A DNA stretch of 64,000 nucleotides, from the NCBI GenBank assembly GCA_902589315.1, contig CACISK010000003.1, forward strand, positions 1 through 64,000, in the 5' to 3' direction. The notes below the pieces were generated by a model, which was not told the origin of the DNA, searched no databases, and saw nothing but the letters and a program-made list of their open reading frames with translations. Below are positions 35,333-44,365 of the stretch, one piece after another; the stretch's first letter is position 1; every line of letters starts with the position of its first letter. Source of the stretch: an uncultured Pelagibacteraceae bacterium (GTDB lineage: Bacteria; Pseudomonadota; Alphaproteobacteria; Pelagibacterales; Pelagibacteraceae). The translations under genes were made by a program, and so were the position numbers.

Positions 35333-36664
35333 ATGATTAAAAAATATTTTGGCACAGATGGAATTAGAGGAAAGGTTAATGGATCTAAAATAAATGGAGA
35401 AATGTTTTTTAAATTTGGTTTAGCTGCTGGAACATATTTTAAAAATTTAAAAAAAAGTAAACAAACAGCAATTATTGCAAAAGACACTAGATTATCAGGA
35501 TATACACTTGAACCAGCGTTAGTATCTGGGCTTGCATCAGCAGGAATGCATATTTATACATTAGGACCACTACCTACAAATGGTTTAGCTATGTTAACAA
35601 AAAAAATGAGAGCAAATTTGGGTATAATGATTACAGCATCTCATAATCCATATTATGATAATGGATTGAAACTATTTGGTCCAGATGGACTAAAATTATC
35701 AGACAGAATCGAGAAGAAAATTGAGAAGTTAATTGACTTTAAAATTGCAAAAAATCTTTCTAAACCAATTGAATTGGGCAGAGTTAAAAGACTAGAACAT
35801 GCGAATGAAACTTACATAAACATTTTAAAACACAACTTCCCATCTTCATTTAGTTTAAAAGGGATTAAAATTGCTTTAGATTGTGCAAATGGAGCTGGTT
35901 ATAAAGCCGGTCCAGAATTATTTAAATCACTGGGAGCAAAAGTTTACAAAGCAGGTACTTCTCCTAACGGATTAAATATTAATCTTAAATCTGGATCTAC
36001 TTATCCAAGTAAAATTTGCCAAATGACAAAAAAAAGTAAAGCTCATATAGGAATCTCGTTAGATGGTGATGCAGACAGAATTATCGTTTGTGATGAAAAA
36101 GGTAAAATTATTGATGGAGATAAAATTCTTGCCATGTTGGGTGAGAGATGGAAAAGAAAAAAAATTTTGAAAGGAGGTGTAATTGGAACTTTAATGTCAA
36201 ATTATGGTTTAGAAGAATTTTTCAGAAAAAACAAAATAAAATTTTTAAGATCAAATGTAGGTGATCGATATGTTAAAGAAAAAATGAAAAAAAATAAATT
36301 TAATTTAGGTGGAGAACAATCAGGTCATATAATTCTTGGTAAGTTTGCAACAACAGGAGATGGATTACTGGTTGCTTTAGAAATCCTTTTTTCGTTAAGA
36401 AAAAGAAAGAAAGCTAGTGAACTTTTTAATAAATTTAATCCTACACCTCAAATATTAGAAAATATAGAAGTTAAGGATAAATCAATAATTAATACTCCAA
36501 AATGTAAAAAAGCAATTAACAAAGCAAATATATTAATTAAAAATAAAGGTAGAATATTAGTTAGAAAATCTGGTACTGAACCAAAAATTAGAATTATGAG
36601 CGAGTCAGAGGATTCAAAATTAAATAAATTGTGTGTTAACATAATTAAAAAATCTATTCAGTAA
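35333..36664 (+). CDS. glmM: Phosphoglucosamine mutase
   Basis: Makes glucosamine 1-phosphate for peptidoglycan and lipid A precursors. Seen: N-terminal KYFGTDGIRG near 4-13, the phosphoserine loop TASHNPYYDNG near 99-109, metal loop DGDADR near 242-247, GEQSGH near 325, and RKSGTEPKIR near the C terminus. 443 residues. Two bases after folP. Confidence 0.96.
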   Translation: MIKKYFGTDGIRGKVNGSKINGEMFFKFGLAAGTYFKNLKKSKQTAIIAKDTRLSGYTLEPALVSGLASAGMHIYTLGPLPTNGLAMLTKKMRANLGIMITASHNPYYDNGLKLFGPDGLKLSDRIEKKIEKLIDFKIAKNLSKPIELGRVKRLEHANETYINILKHNFPSSFSLKGIKIALDCANGAGYKAGPELFKSLGAKVYKAGTSPNGLNINLKSGSTYPSKICQMTKKSKAHIGISLDGDADRIIVCDEKGKIIDGDKILAMLGERWKRKKILKGGVIGTLMSNYGLEEFFRKNKIKFLRSNVGDRYVKEKMKKNKFNLGGEQSGHIILGKFATTGDGLLVALEILFSLRKRKKASELFNKFNPTPQILENIEVKDKSIINTPKCKKAINKANILIKNKGRILVRKSGTEPKIRIMSESEDSKLNKLCVNIIKKSIQ

Positions 36665-36665
36665 A

Positions 36666-37478
36666 TTGAAAATCAAATCTAAAATATTAATAATTGCAGG
36701 ATCCGACTCCTCTGGAGGAGCAGGCATACAAGCGGATATTAAATCAGTCACTTCTCTTGGTTCTTATGCTATGACAGCAATAACAGCTGTTACAGCTCAG
36801 AATACTACAGGTGTTGAGTCCATAATATCAATGCCCAGTAAAGAAATTTCTAATCAAATCGAATTTACGTCAAAAGATATTAAACCAGATTCAGTAAAGA
36901 TTGGAATGCTGCATTCTACTCAAGTTATAAATTCAGTATTAAAATCAATAAACAAATCAAATTTAAAAAAAATAATATTAGATCCCGTTATGGTAGCTAA
37001 AAGTGGGACCACCCTTATTGATAATAATGCTATTTTATTAATGAAAAAAAAACTAATAAAAAAAGTTGATTTAATAACACCAAACATTCCTGAAGCTGAA
37101 ATATTAACTAAAATAAAAATTAAATCTATATTGGATATGAAAAATGCTGCTAAAGTATTATTAGATTTAGGTGCTAAGAATGTTTTAATTAAAGGTGGTC
37201 ATTTAAATTCTAAAACGTTGAGAGATATTCTTGTAAATAAAAAAGAAACTGTAATATTTACAAATAAAAAAATTAAAACAAAAAATACTCACGGCACTGG
37301 ATGTACATTATCAAGCGCAATTGCAACATATTATGGATGTGGAAAAACTCTAAAGAAATCTTGTGAGTTAGCTATTAGATATGTAAACAATGCCATTAGG
37401 ACAAGACCAAACTTTGGAAAAGGAAATGGACCAATTAACCATTTAAATAGTTTTATAATACAAAAGAAATTTAGATGA
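36666..37478 (+). CDS. thiD: Hydroxymethylpyrimidine (phosphate) kinase
   Basis: Phosphorylates HMP and HMP phosphate for thiamine synthesis. Seen: [19 protein letters not shown] near 9-27, the family opening, [10 protein letters not shown] near 108, TPNIPEAE near 130, and the ATP/anion-hole [14 protein letters not shown] near 207-220. 270 residues. TTG start one base after the glmM stop. SAR11 is known to depend on an external HMP source, and a ThiD-ThiE pair would use it; thiE is at 17020. Confidence 0.93.
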   Translation: MKIKSKILIIAGSDSSGGAGIQADIKSVTSLGSYAMTAITAVTAQNTTGVESIISMPSKEISNQIEFTSKDIKPDSVKIGMLHSTQVINSVLKSINKSNLKKIILDPVMVAKSGTTLIDNNAILLMKKKLIKKVDLITPNIPEAEILTKIKIKSILDMKNAAKVLLDLGAKNVLIKGGHLNSKTLRDILVNKKETVIFTNKKIKTKNTHGTGCTLSSAIATYYGCGKTLKKSCELAIRYVNNAIRTRPNFGKGNGPINHLNSFIIQKKFR

Positions 37479-38767
37479 ATAATGTAGTCGTTGTTGGATC
37501 GCAGTGGGGAGATGAGGGAAAAGGAAAAATAGTTGATTGGTTATCTAGTGAGGCAGATGTTGTTGTAAGATTTCAAGGAGGCCATAACGCTGGTCATACC
37601 TTAGTCATAGATGGTATTACCTATAAACTAAGACTATTACCATCTGGAATTGTCAGAAAAAATAAAATTTCTATAATAGGAAATGGAGTTGTTGTAGATC
37701 CTTGGGCACTTCTAGATGAAATTGAGGAAGCCAAATCTAAAGGTGTAGAGATTAATAAAAATAATCTTATACTGTCAGAAGCAGCTACACTAATTTTACC
37801 ATTTCATAGAGAGATGGATGAAATAAGGGAAGACTCCGCAGGTAAATCAAAAATTGGAACTACTAGAAGAGGAATTGGCCCAGCTTATGAAGATAAAGTA
37901 GGAAGAAGATCAATAAGAGTAATGGATCTTGCATCAAAACAGAATCTTGAAAATCGATTATCATTAGTGCTTGAACATCATAATGCAATCCGAAAGGGAT
38001 TGAGTAAGTCAATATATGAAAAAGATAAACTTGTTGAGGACTTATTAAAAATAGCTCCAAATATTTTACAATATTCAGGACCTGTTTGGAGAAAGATAGA
38101 TAAATTTAAATCAGAAAATAAAAAAATATTATTTGAGGGAGCTCAAGGAATATTACTTGATGTCGATCATGGAACATATCCATATGTAACTTCATCCAAT
38201 ACTGTAGCAGCTTCAGCAGCAACAGGATCTGGATGTGGTCCAAACTCAATAAACTATGTGTTAGGGATTACAAAAGCATATACAACAAGGGTAGGTGAAG
38301 GACCTTTCCCAACAGAATTAACTGATAATATTGGTAATCATTTAGGTGAAAAGGGACATGAATTTGGAACTGTAACTAGTAGAAAAAGAAGATGCGGCTG
38401 GTTTGACGGAGTTTTGGTGAGACAAACCATAAAGATTTCAGGCATTGATGGAATAGCATTAACAAAATTAGATGTATTAGATGAGCTTGATGAAATAAAT
38501 TTATGTGTAGCTTATGAGTTAAATGGAAAAAAAATTGATTATTTTCCTGCAGCTGTTGAAGATCAATTAAATGTTAAACCAGTTTATAAAATACTTGAAG
38601 GTTGGAAATCTAAAACTCGAGGTATAAAAAAATTTGATGATTTACCTAATAATGCAAAAATTTATGTGAAAGCTATTGAAGAGTTTATTGAGACAAAAAT
38701 ATCCAGTATTTCAACAAGCCCAGAGAGAAAAGATACTATTCTTTTAGTAGATCCGTTTAACTATTAA
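37475..38767 (+). CDS. purA: Adenylosuccinate synthetase
   Basis: GTP-dependent first step from IMP to AMP. Seen: [14 protein letters not shown] near 9-22, [11 protein letters not shown] near 33-43, [13 protein letters not shown] near 129, [16 protein letters not shown] near 222, and VGEGPFPTE near 272. 430 residues, full length. Shares ATGA with thiD and closes the plus-strand run; rpoH converges after 12 bases with no terminator visible. Confidence 0.97.
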   Translation: MNNVVVVGSQWGDEGKGKIVDWLSSEADVVVRFQGGHNAGHTLVIDGITYKLRLLPSGIVRKNKISIIGNGVVVDPWALLDEIEEAKSKGVEINKNNLILSEAATLILPFHREMDEIREDSAGKSKIGTTRRGIGPAYEDKVGRRSIRVMDLASKQNLENRLSLVLEHHNAIRKGLSKSIYEKDKLVEDLLKIAPNILQYSGPVWRKIDKFKSENKKILFEGAQGILLDVDHGTYPYVTSSNTVAASAATGSGCGPNSINYVLGITKAYTTRVGEGPFPTELTDNIGNHLGEKGHEFGTVTSRKRRCGWFDGVLVRQTIKISGIDGIALTKLDVLDELDEINLCVAYELNGKKIDYFPAAVEDQLNVKPVYKILEGWKSKTRGIKKFDDLPNNAKIYVKAIEEFIETKISSISTSPERKDTILLVDPFNY

Positions 38768-38779
38768 AAAATAGAAGTA

Positions 38780-39670
38780 TTAATTTGCGGGTAGTAGATT
38801 TTTTGATTTAGCAGAGTTAAGCATATGTTTTTGAAGTTTTTCGAATGCTTTATTTTCAATTTGTCTTATTCTTTCTCTACTTATTTTGAATTTTTTACTT
38901 AAATCCTCTAAAGTTATTGGATCATCTGTTAATCTTCTTGAGTAAAGAATTTCCTTTTCTCTTTCATTTAAAATTTTAATAGAATCTTGAAGAAGATCTT
39001 TTCGTTGCTCCATTTCTTCATTTTGGGCAAATTTAAGCTCTTGATCCATATCGTTGTCTACGACCCAATCTTGCCATTCATCACCATCTTCCCCAATTGG
39101 TGCATTTAATGACTGCTCTTTTCCTGAAAGCCTTCTATTCATAGATACTACTTCTTGTTCACTAACATCTAATCTGTTTGCTATGTCTTTTACGTGTTCA
39201 TCGCGTAAGTCACCTTCAGTTCTAGGTGCAATTTGATTTTTTAACTTCTTCAAGTTGAAAAAAAGCTTCTTCTGAGCTGTTGTAGTTCCAATTTTTACTA
39301 AACTCCATGATCTTAGAATATATTCTTGAATAGAAGCTCTAATCCACCACATTGCATAAGTTGCAAGTCTAAAACCTTTTTCTGGTTCAAATTTTTTAAC
39401 AGCTTGCATTAAGCCTACGTTACCTTCTGAAATCATTTCATTAAGAGGCAAACCATAACCTTTGTAGCCCATTGCTATTTTAGCAACTAGCCTTAAATGA
39501 CTTGTGACAAGTTTTTCAGCTGATTTAACATTTCCCGTTGCTTGCCAATTTTTAGCAAGCATGTATTCTTCTTCTGCATCTAGCATAGGGAATTTTTTTA
39601 TCTGAGATAGATAAGCAGCTAAACCACCTTCATTTGAAAGAGTTGGCAAATTGTATGTATTATTACTCAT
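38780..39670 (-). CDS. rpoH: Heat-shock sigma factor RpoH (sigma-32)
   Basis: Alternative sigma factor for heat-shock promoters. Seen: region 2 with SEGNVGLMQAVKKFEPEKGFRLATYAMWWIRASIQEYIL around residues 82-120 (-10 recognition), the RpoH box QKKLFFNLKK near 133-142, and region 4 with DLSKKFKISRERIRQIENKAFEKLQ near the C terminus (-35 recognition). 296 residues. It follows rluD by 43 bases on the same strand, a common alphaproteobacterial order. I see no other sigma factor in the window. Confidence 0.95.
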   Translation of the reverse strand: MSNNTYNLPTLSNEGGLAAYLSQIKKFPMLDAEEEYMLAKNWQATGNVKSAEKLVTSHLRLVAKIAMGYKGYGLPLNEMISEGNVGLMQAVKKFEPEKGFRLATYAMWWIRASIQEYILRSWSLVKIGTTTAQKKLFFNLKKLKNQIAPRTEGDLRDEHVKDIANRLDVSEQEVVSMNRRLSGKEQSLNAPIGEDGDEWQDWVVDNDMDQELKFAQNEEMEQRKDLLQDSIKILNEREKEILYSRRLTDDPITLEDLSKKFKISRERIRQIENKAFEKLQKHMLNSAKSKNLLPAN

Positions 39671-39713
39671 AGGAAGTATTTATGTAATAGAGAAATTTTT
39701 TTTTACAATCGTT

Positions 39714-40694
39714 TTATTTACTTAATTTTCTTAGTTTTTTTAAGATATCATTTAATTCGTTTGGTATATTTGATGAAAATCCTAACCTTTCTCCTGTCCT
39801 TGGATGGGTAAAACCCAACTGTTTTGCATGTAAAAATTGTCTATCCAGATTTAAAATTTTACTATTAAGATCTTCGTCAATGTTTTTAAATTTCTTAAAT
39901 TTCTTTTTATATTTTTTATCTCCAAGAATATTATTACCTTTGTATGACATATGAACTCTTATTTGATGAGTTCTGCCAGTTTCTAATTTGCATTGTATAA
40001 AACTAAGGGTTGGAACTTTATCATTCTCAAAAAGCTCTAAAGTTTCATAATGAGTAATCGCTTTTTTACCTTTACTTGATGATACTTCCATCATTTGTCT
40101 ATTTTTCGAACTTCTAGTTATGAAGGTTTCAATTTTTCCTTTTTGAGGTCTTAATTTTCCCCATATTAAAGTTTGATAAACTCTTGTTATAGAATGTTCA
40201 GAAAACTGAATTGATAATTTTTCATGAGTTAAATTATTTTTTGCAATTACAATTAATCCAGATGTATCTTTATCAATTCTATGAACTATACCAGGCCTCA
40301 GTTCATCACCAATATCAGATAAATTTTTGCTATCATAATTCATTAATGCGTTAACTATAGTATTATCATAGTTACCAGCACCAGGATGCATCGAAATTCC
40401 AGATGGTTTATCAATTACAATTAAATCTTTGTCTTCATGAATTATATTTAATTTAAAATTATAAGGTTTTAAGCTTTGTTTTTTAGGTTCAAGAATTTCA
40501 AGCTCAATTTTGTCATTTATTTTAGTTTTAATTGAAGGATCTTGTACAATTTTGTCATTAATCTTTAATTTACAATTTAGTATTAAATATTTTACTCGTG
40601 TTCTGCTTAAGTTTTTATTATGATTTGCTAATATCGTGTCTACTCTCTTGTTATTATAGTCTTCTTCAACAACAAAATTGATGATATTTTTCAT
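39714..40694 (-). CDS. rluD: 23S rRNA pseudouridine synthase, RluD family
   Basis: Isomerises uridines of 23S rRNA helix 69. Seen: N-terminal S4 RNA-binding domain (residues about 15-75) and the catalytic signature VHRIDKDTSGLIV near 139-151 with the active Asp, followed by TGRTHQIRVHM near 244. 326 residues, normal. RluA/RluC specificity cannot be excluded, but order before rpoH favours RluD. Confidence 0.9.
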   Translation of the reverse strand: MKNIINFVVEEDYNNKRVDTILANHNKNLSRTRVKYLILNCKLKINDKIVQDPSIKTKINDKIELEILEPKKQSLKPYNFKLNIIHEDKDLIVIDKPSGISMHPGAGNYDNTIVNALMNYDSKNLSDIGDELRPGIVHRIDKDTSGLIVIAKNNLTHEKLSIQFSEHSITRVYQTLIWGKLRPQKGKIETFITRSSKNRQMMEVSSSKGKKAITHYETLELFENDKVPTLSFIQCKLETGRTHQIRVHMSYKGNNILGDKKYKKKFKKFKNIDEDLNSKILNLDRQFLHAKQLGFTHPRTGERLGFSSNIPNELNDILKKLRKLSK

Positions 40695-40717
40695 AAATTA
40701 TTATATTAAATTATCAT

Positions 40718-40794
40718 GCGTTCGTAGCTCAACTGGATAGAGCGCCAGATTTCGGCTCTGGAGGTTCAGGGTTCGACTCCTTGCGGGCGCACCA
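40718..40794 (+). tRNA. tRNA-Arg (UCG)
   Basis: A 77-base cloverleaf with acceptor GCGTTCG/CGGGCGC (G-T pairs allowed), anticodon loop TTTCGGC giving anticodon TCG, T arm with GGTTCGACT, and encoded CCA. The convergent ABC permease stop codon starts in the base after its CCA. A weak promoter, TTGATG 40678-40683 and TATATT 40702-40707 (18-base spacer), lies in and after the rluD start region. Confidence 0.95.
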
Positions 40795-41586
40795 TTATTC
40801 ACCCATATTAATAAGTGTCCCTTTATTTTTTGCGACATTGAATGAATAATAGAATAATATAATCGATAATACAAAGTAAACCCCATTCCACAAGAATGCA
40901 TAATAGATATTTTGAATATCTACAGCTTGATTAATCAAAATATTTCTTGCCTCCTCAAAAATATATACCAATGGTAATAAGTAAGCTATTTTCTGAAATA
41001 CTTCTGGCAATATTTCAATTGGATAATAAATGCATCCAAATGGAGCTAATAAAAACATTGTAGACCATGCTATATTTTCAAAAGAGGGCCCATATCTTAA
41101 TAGACCAGCTGATACCAGTATGCCAAGTGTTATTCCAAATAAATATAGACTCAAAAATAAAAAGAATAAAAATATTCCTAAATCTAAAATTGAAATACCA
41201 AATAATGGAGAAGTTAAAAGTACTGCTGGTATTAAACCTATAAGAGCTCTTATTAAAGCTGTAGCAACAAGTGAAGTTAATATTTCACCAATTTTCATCG
41301 GCGCAATAAATAAATTTGTAAAGTTTCTGCTCCAAATTTCCTCAAGAAACAGCATATTAAATCCAATGCTTGTTCTGAAAAGAAAATCATATAGGATTGC
41401 GCATGTTAATATAACTCCTACCGCATTATTATAATATGTTGTATGTGTAGCAAAAAAATTTGAGATAAATCCCCATAAAGTAATTTGAATAGTCGGCCAA
41501 TAAACAAGATCTAAAACTCTTGGGAAAGATCTAGTTATTAAATAAAAATGTCTTAAAAAAAGACCGTACATTCTAGTTAAGCTCAT
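40795..41586 (-). CDS. ABC-2 type transporter permease
   Basis: Inner-membrane export permease, 263 residues with about six helices. Seen: the ABC-2 pattern, with an amphipathic N terminus, LDLVYWPTIQITLWGF, a conserved middle segment, and APFGCIYYPIEILPEVFQKIAYLLPLVYIFEEAR near 190-225, which is the family signature. Substrate is unknown; polysaccharide or drug/lipid export are typical. It overlaps the ATPase gene by 14 bases and ends one base past tRNA-Arg. Confidence 0.85.
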   Translation of the reverse strand: MSLTRMYGLFLRHFYLITRSFPRVLDLVYWPTIQITLWGFISNFFATHTTYYNNAVGVILTCAILYDFLFRTSIGFNMLFLEEIWSRNFTNLFIAPMKIGEILTSLVATALIRALIGLIPAVLLTSPLFGISILDLGIFLFFLFLSLYLFGITLGILVSAGLLRYGPSFENIAWSTMFLLAPFGCIYYPIEILPEVFQKIAYLLPLVYIFEEARNILINQAVDIQNIYYAFLWNGVYFVLSIILFYYSFNVAKNKGTLINMGE

Positions 41587-42310
41587 TTTTACTCCTTGAT
41601 AATTTTAAAAAAACTTCTTCAAGGTTTTTTCTGCCATGTTTATTTATTAATTCTTCAGGATTTCCTTCATCGATAATAATTCCGTCTTTCATCATTAGAA
41701 TAGATTTACAAAGCCTAGTGACTTCGTTCATATTATGAGAAGCAAGAAGTATAGATATTTTTTTTTCTTTTTTATAATCTTCCAAAAAAGATCTAACAAA
41801 ATCACCTACTTCGGGATCTAATGATGCAGTCGGCTCGTCTAGCAGTAATACTTTTGGTTCGTTGATTAATGCTTTTGCCAAACTTACTCTATTTTTTTGT
41901 CCAGATGATAATTCACCTGTAATGCTATTAAGTAATCCTTTTAATCTTAATTTTTCTGATAAAAATTCGATCCTCTCATTAATATTATTTATTTTGTATA
42001 ATTTTCCATAAACGGTTAGATTTTGTTTAACTGTAAGTTTTTTTGGTAATTCAATATATGGAGATATGAAGTTAATCTGTTCTAAGATTTCAATTCTATT
42101 CCCCTCTAATTTTTGTCCATTTATAAAAATTTCTCCACTAGTCGGTTTTAAAAGTCCCAATAACATGCCTATTGTTGTTGTTTTTCCCGAACCATTTGGA
42201 CCTAATAGGCCTAAAATTTCGTCTTCTTTTATGTTAAAGCTTATATCTTTGACAGCCTCATTCTTTCCATAATTTTTTTTTATGTTTTTAACTTCTACTA
42301 AATTTTTCAT
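41573..42310 (-). CDS. ABC transporter ATP-binding protein
   Basis: ATPase partner of the ABC-2 permease downstream. Seen: Walker A GPNGSGKTT near 36-44, the signature LSSGQKNR near 137, Walker B VLLLDEPTASLD near 156-167, and the H-loop SHN near 195. 245 residues. It overlaps the tsaC-type gene upstream by 4 bases, so all three may be co-transcribed. Confidence 0.92.
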   Translation of the reverse strand: MKNLVEVKNIKKNYGKNEAVKDISFNIKEDEILGLLGPNGSGKTTTIGMLLGLLKPTSGEIFINGQKLEGNRIEILEQINFISPYIELPKKLTVKQNLTVYGKLYKINNINERIEFLSEKLRLKGLLNSITGELSSGQKNRVSLAKALINEPKVLLLDEPTASLDPEVGDFVRSFLEDYKKEKKISILLASHNMNEVTRLCKSILMMKDGIIIDEGNPEELINKHGRKNLEEVFLKLSRSKNELN

Positions 42311-43242
42311 TTTCTTGATGCTCTAAAAAGTCTATCGTTAATCACCAATCCAAAGTTTTGGTTCGGTATTCTTTGTACAGCTATTTTTTTGTAACCTAAC
42401 TTCTTAATTTTTCTCAATATTTTATATAAATTTTTAGCACTCTCCATTAGATTATTTGTCTTACTTAAGTAAAAATAATTCTTATTTTTTTCTTTTTTCT
42501 TCTTAATTAGAATAAAAGCCTCCTCTTTTTTTATTTTAACTGCGTTTAATCTAATGGGTATACCTGGTGAATAATGAATTCTTCCTCTCCCTGGAGAATT
42601 TATATTACTTTTGGCATGCAATTTAGTTTTTAAATTTATTTTTAATTTTTTATTTAATATAGAAATATCTAAACCACCCAATCTTAAAATTTGGGGTTTT
42701 TTTACTAAACTTATTATCGTAGATTCAACACCAACTTTTGATCTTCCGCCTTCTAAAATAAATTTAATTTTTTCTCCAAATTCATCATACACATCATCTT
42801 TTGTTACTGGACTTATCCCTTTAGAGATATTTGCGCTTGGTGCTGCTAAAGGATATTTTAAAGATTTTAACAATATTCTAGCTGCTCGGTGATTTGGAAA
42901 TCTTACACCTAACGTTTTTTTGTTATTGGTAACGTTTTTTGAAATTTTGCTATTATTTTTTAGTTTTAATATAAATGTAATTGGCCCGGGGCATAATGAA
43001 TTATAAAGTTTATAAAACAAAGGATTAGTCTCACAATCTCTTTCCAAGTCATTAATATTAGAATAATGAACTATTAAAGGGTTATCAGCGGGCCTTCCTT
43101 TTAATTTAAATATTCTTTTGGTAGCTTTATCAGAATAGGCATTAGCAGCTAATCCATAGACAGTTTCCGTAGGTATTCCAATACATTCGTTATTATTTAA
43201 ATATTTTACTGCTTTTTTAATATTTGAATCATTAATTTTCAT
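42307..43242 (-). CDS. tsaC: Threonylcarbamoyl-AMP synthase (Sua5/YrdC)
   Basis: Makes threonylcarbamoyl-AMP for t6A37 of ANN-decoding tRNAs. Seen: the YrdC domain (about residues 5-190) with GIPTETVYGLAANA near 22-35, KGRPADNPLIVH near 50-61, and APSANIS; a C-terminal part from about 210 with SPGRGRIHYSP resembles a shortened Sua5 domain. 311 residues, so it is the Sua5-like long form. Divergent from xseB with a 20-base gap. Confidence 0.9.
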   Translation of the reverse strand: MKINDSNIKKAVKYLNNNECIGIPTETVYGLAANAYSDKATKRIFKLKGRPADNPLIVHYSNINDLERDCETNPLFYKLYNSLCPGPITFILKLKNNSKISKNVTNNKKTLGVRFPNHRAARILLKSLKYPLAAPSANISKGISPVTKDDVYDEFGEKIKFILEGGRSKVGVESTIISLVKKPQILRLGGLDISILNKKLKINLKTKLHAKSNINSPGRGRIHYSPGIPIRLNAVKIKKEEAFILIKKKKEKNKNYFYLSKTNNLMESAKNLYKILRKIKKLGYKKIAVQRIPNQNFGLVINDRLFRASRK

Positions 43243-43262
43243 ATAATATTACAAATTATTAT

Positions 43263-43499
43263 ATGAATGAAAAAATTTTGCCAGATGATATTGAGTCAAA
43301 ATCTTTGAGTGAACTCACAGATATAGCAGATCGTTTAATACAAGAATTAGAAAGTAAAAAAAATTTGGAAGAATCTATTGATGATTATCAATATTTAATA
43401 AAGTTAAATAATTTAATAGAGAAAAAATTTCAAAAGGACTCAAAAAATATATCTGAAAGTACCAAGCTAAAAATCGAAGAATTAACCTCAAAAAAATGA
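43263..43499 (+). CDS. xseB: Exodeoxyribonuclease VII small subunit
   Basis: A 78-residue, acidic, helical protein with the xseB-type pattern of a leading short helix, LEESIDDYQYLIKLNNLIEKKF (about residues 36-57), then a C-terminal KIEELTS. The small size, position directly before ispA and dxs, and ATGA overlap with ispA match the proteobacterial xseB-ispA-dxs operon. The large subunit XseA is not in the window. The sequence alone would not be enough. Confidence 0.75.
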   Translation: MNEKILPDDIESKSLSELTDIADRLIQELESKKNLEESIDDYQYLIKLNNLIEKKFQKDSKNISESTKLKIEELTSKK

Positions 43500-44365
43500 A
43501 AAAAAAATTAGCGAGAACTGTTTATGTGGTAAATAAATTTTTAAAAAATTACTTAGCAAAACAAAACAAAACAGATCTAATTATACCTATTAAGTATGGT
43601 TTATTTCCCGGAGGAAAAAAAATAAGATCTAAGCTTATTTTTGATGTTGGAAAAATTTTTAATGTAGAAAAAAAAAATCTTTTATATTTAAGTTCAGCAG
43701 TTGAATGTATACACGCTTATTCACTAATACATGACGATTTACCTTGTATGGATGATGATGATATTAGAAGAGGTAAACTAACTACACATAAAAAATTTGG
43801 AGAATCAACAGCGGTCCTAGCTGGCAACTCTCTTTTGACATTAGCTTTTGAAATTTTATCCGATCCAAAGTTCAGCATAAATAACATTAAAAAAATAACT
43901 TTAATAAATCTAATATCTCAATCATCAGGACACCAAGGAATAGCTGGAGGTCAATTTTTGGATTTAAATTATGAAAGAAAAAAAGTTTCTAAACAAAAAG
44001 TTATAGATATGGAGATAAAAAAGACTGGAAAATTATTTTCATTCAGCTGTTTGTCTCCAGTTATTTTGACAAACAAAAAAGATCAAATAAAAAAATTCTC
44101 AGTTATTGGTGAAAAAATTGGTTTACTTTTTCAAATTGCAGATGATTTAATTGATTATAGCAGTACATCAAAAACTGCAGGAAAAAAAACAAATAAAGAT
44201 TCTAAAAAGGGAAAAGCAACATTAATAAGTTTACTAGGATATAAAAATGCTATTAAATATGCATCAAAACTAAAAAAAGAAATATTTAATAGCTTAGTTG
44301 GATATGGAAATAATGCTAGTGATTTAAAAGAGACAATTGAATTTATATTAAGTAGAAATAAATAA
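43496..44365 (+). CDS. ispA: Farnesyl/geranyl diphosphate synthase
   Basis: Condenses isopentenyl diphosphate with allylic diphosphates. Seen: first Asp-rich motif DDLPCMDDDDIRRG near 80-93 and second motif FQIADDLIDY near 216-225. The first motif holds two residues between the Asp pairs (DDLPCMDDDD), the FPS-type of bacteria. 289 residues. Lies between xseB and dxs, matching E. coli ispA. Product chain length is inferred. Confidence 0.93.
   Translation: MKKKLARTVYVVNKFLKNYLAKQNKTDLIIPIKYGLFPGGKKIRSKLIFDVGKIFNVEKKNLLYLSSAVECIHAYSLIHDDLPCMDDDDIRRGKLTTHKKFGESTAVLAGNSLLTLAFEILSDPKFSINNIKKITLINLISQSSGHQGIAGGQFLDLNYERKKVSKQKVIDMEIKKTGKLFSFSCLSPVILTNKKDQIKKFSVIGEKIGLLFQIADDLIDYSSTSKTAGKKTNKDSKKGKATLISLLGYKNAIKYASKLKKEIFNSLVGYGNNASDLKETIEFILSRNK

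Noticed and set aside
40701-40901. Minus-strand reading frame of 66 residues across tRNA-Arg
   Set aside because: It is the antisense of a complete tRNA plus the end of the permease gene. Its protein sequence carries the usual artefact pattern of tRNA shadows.
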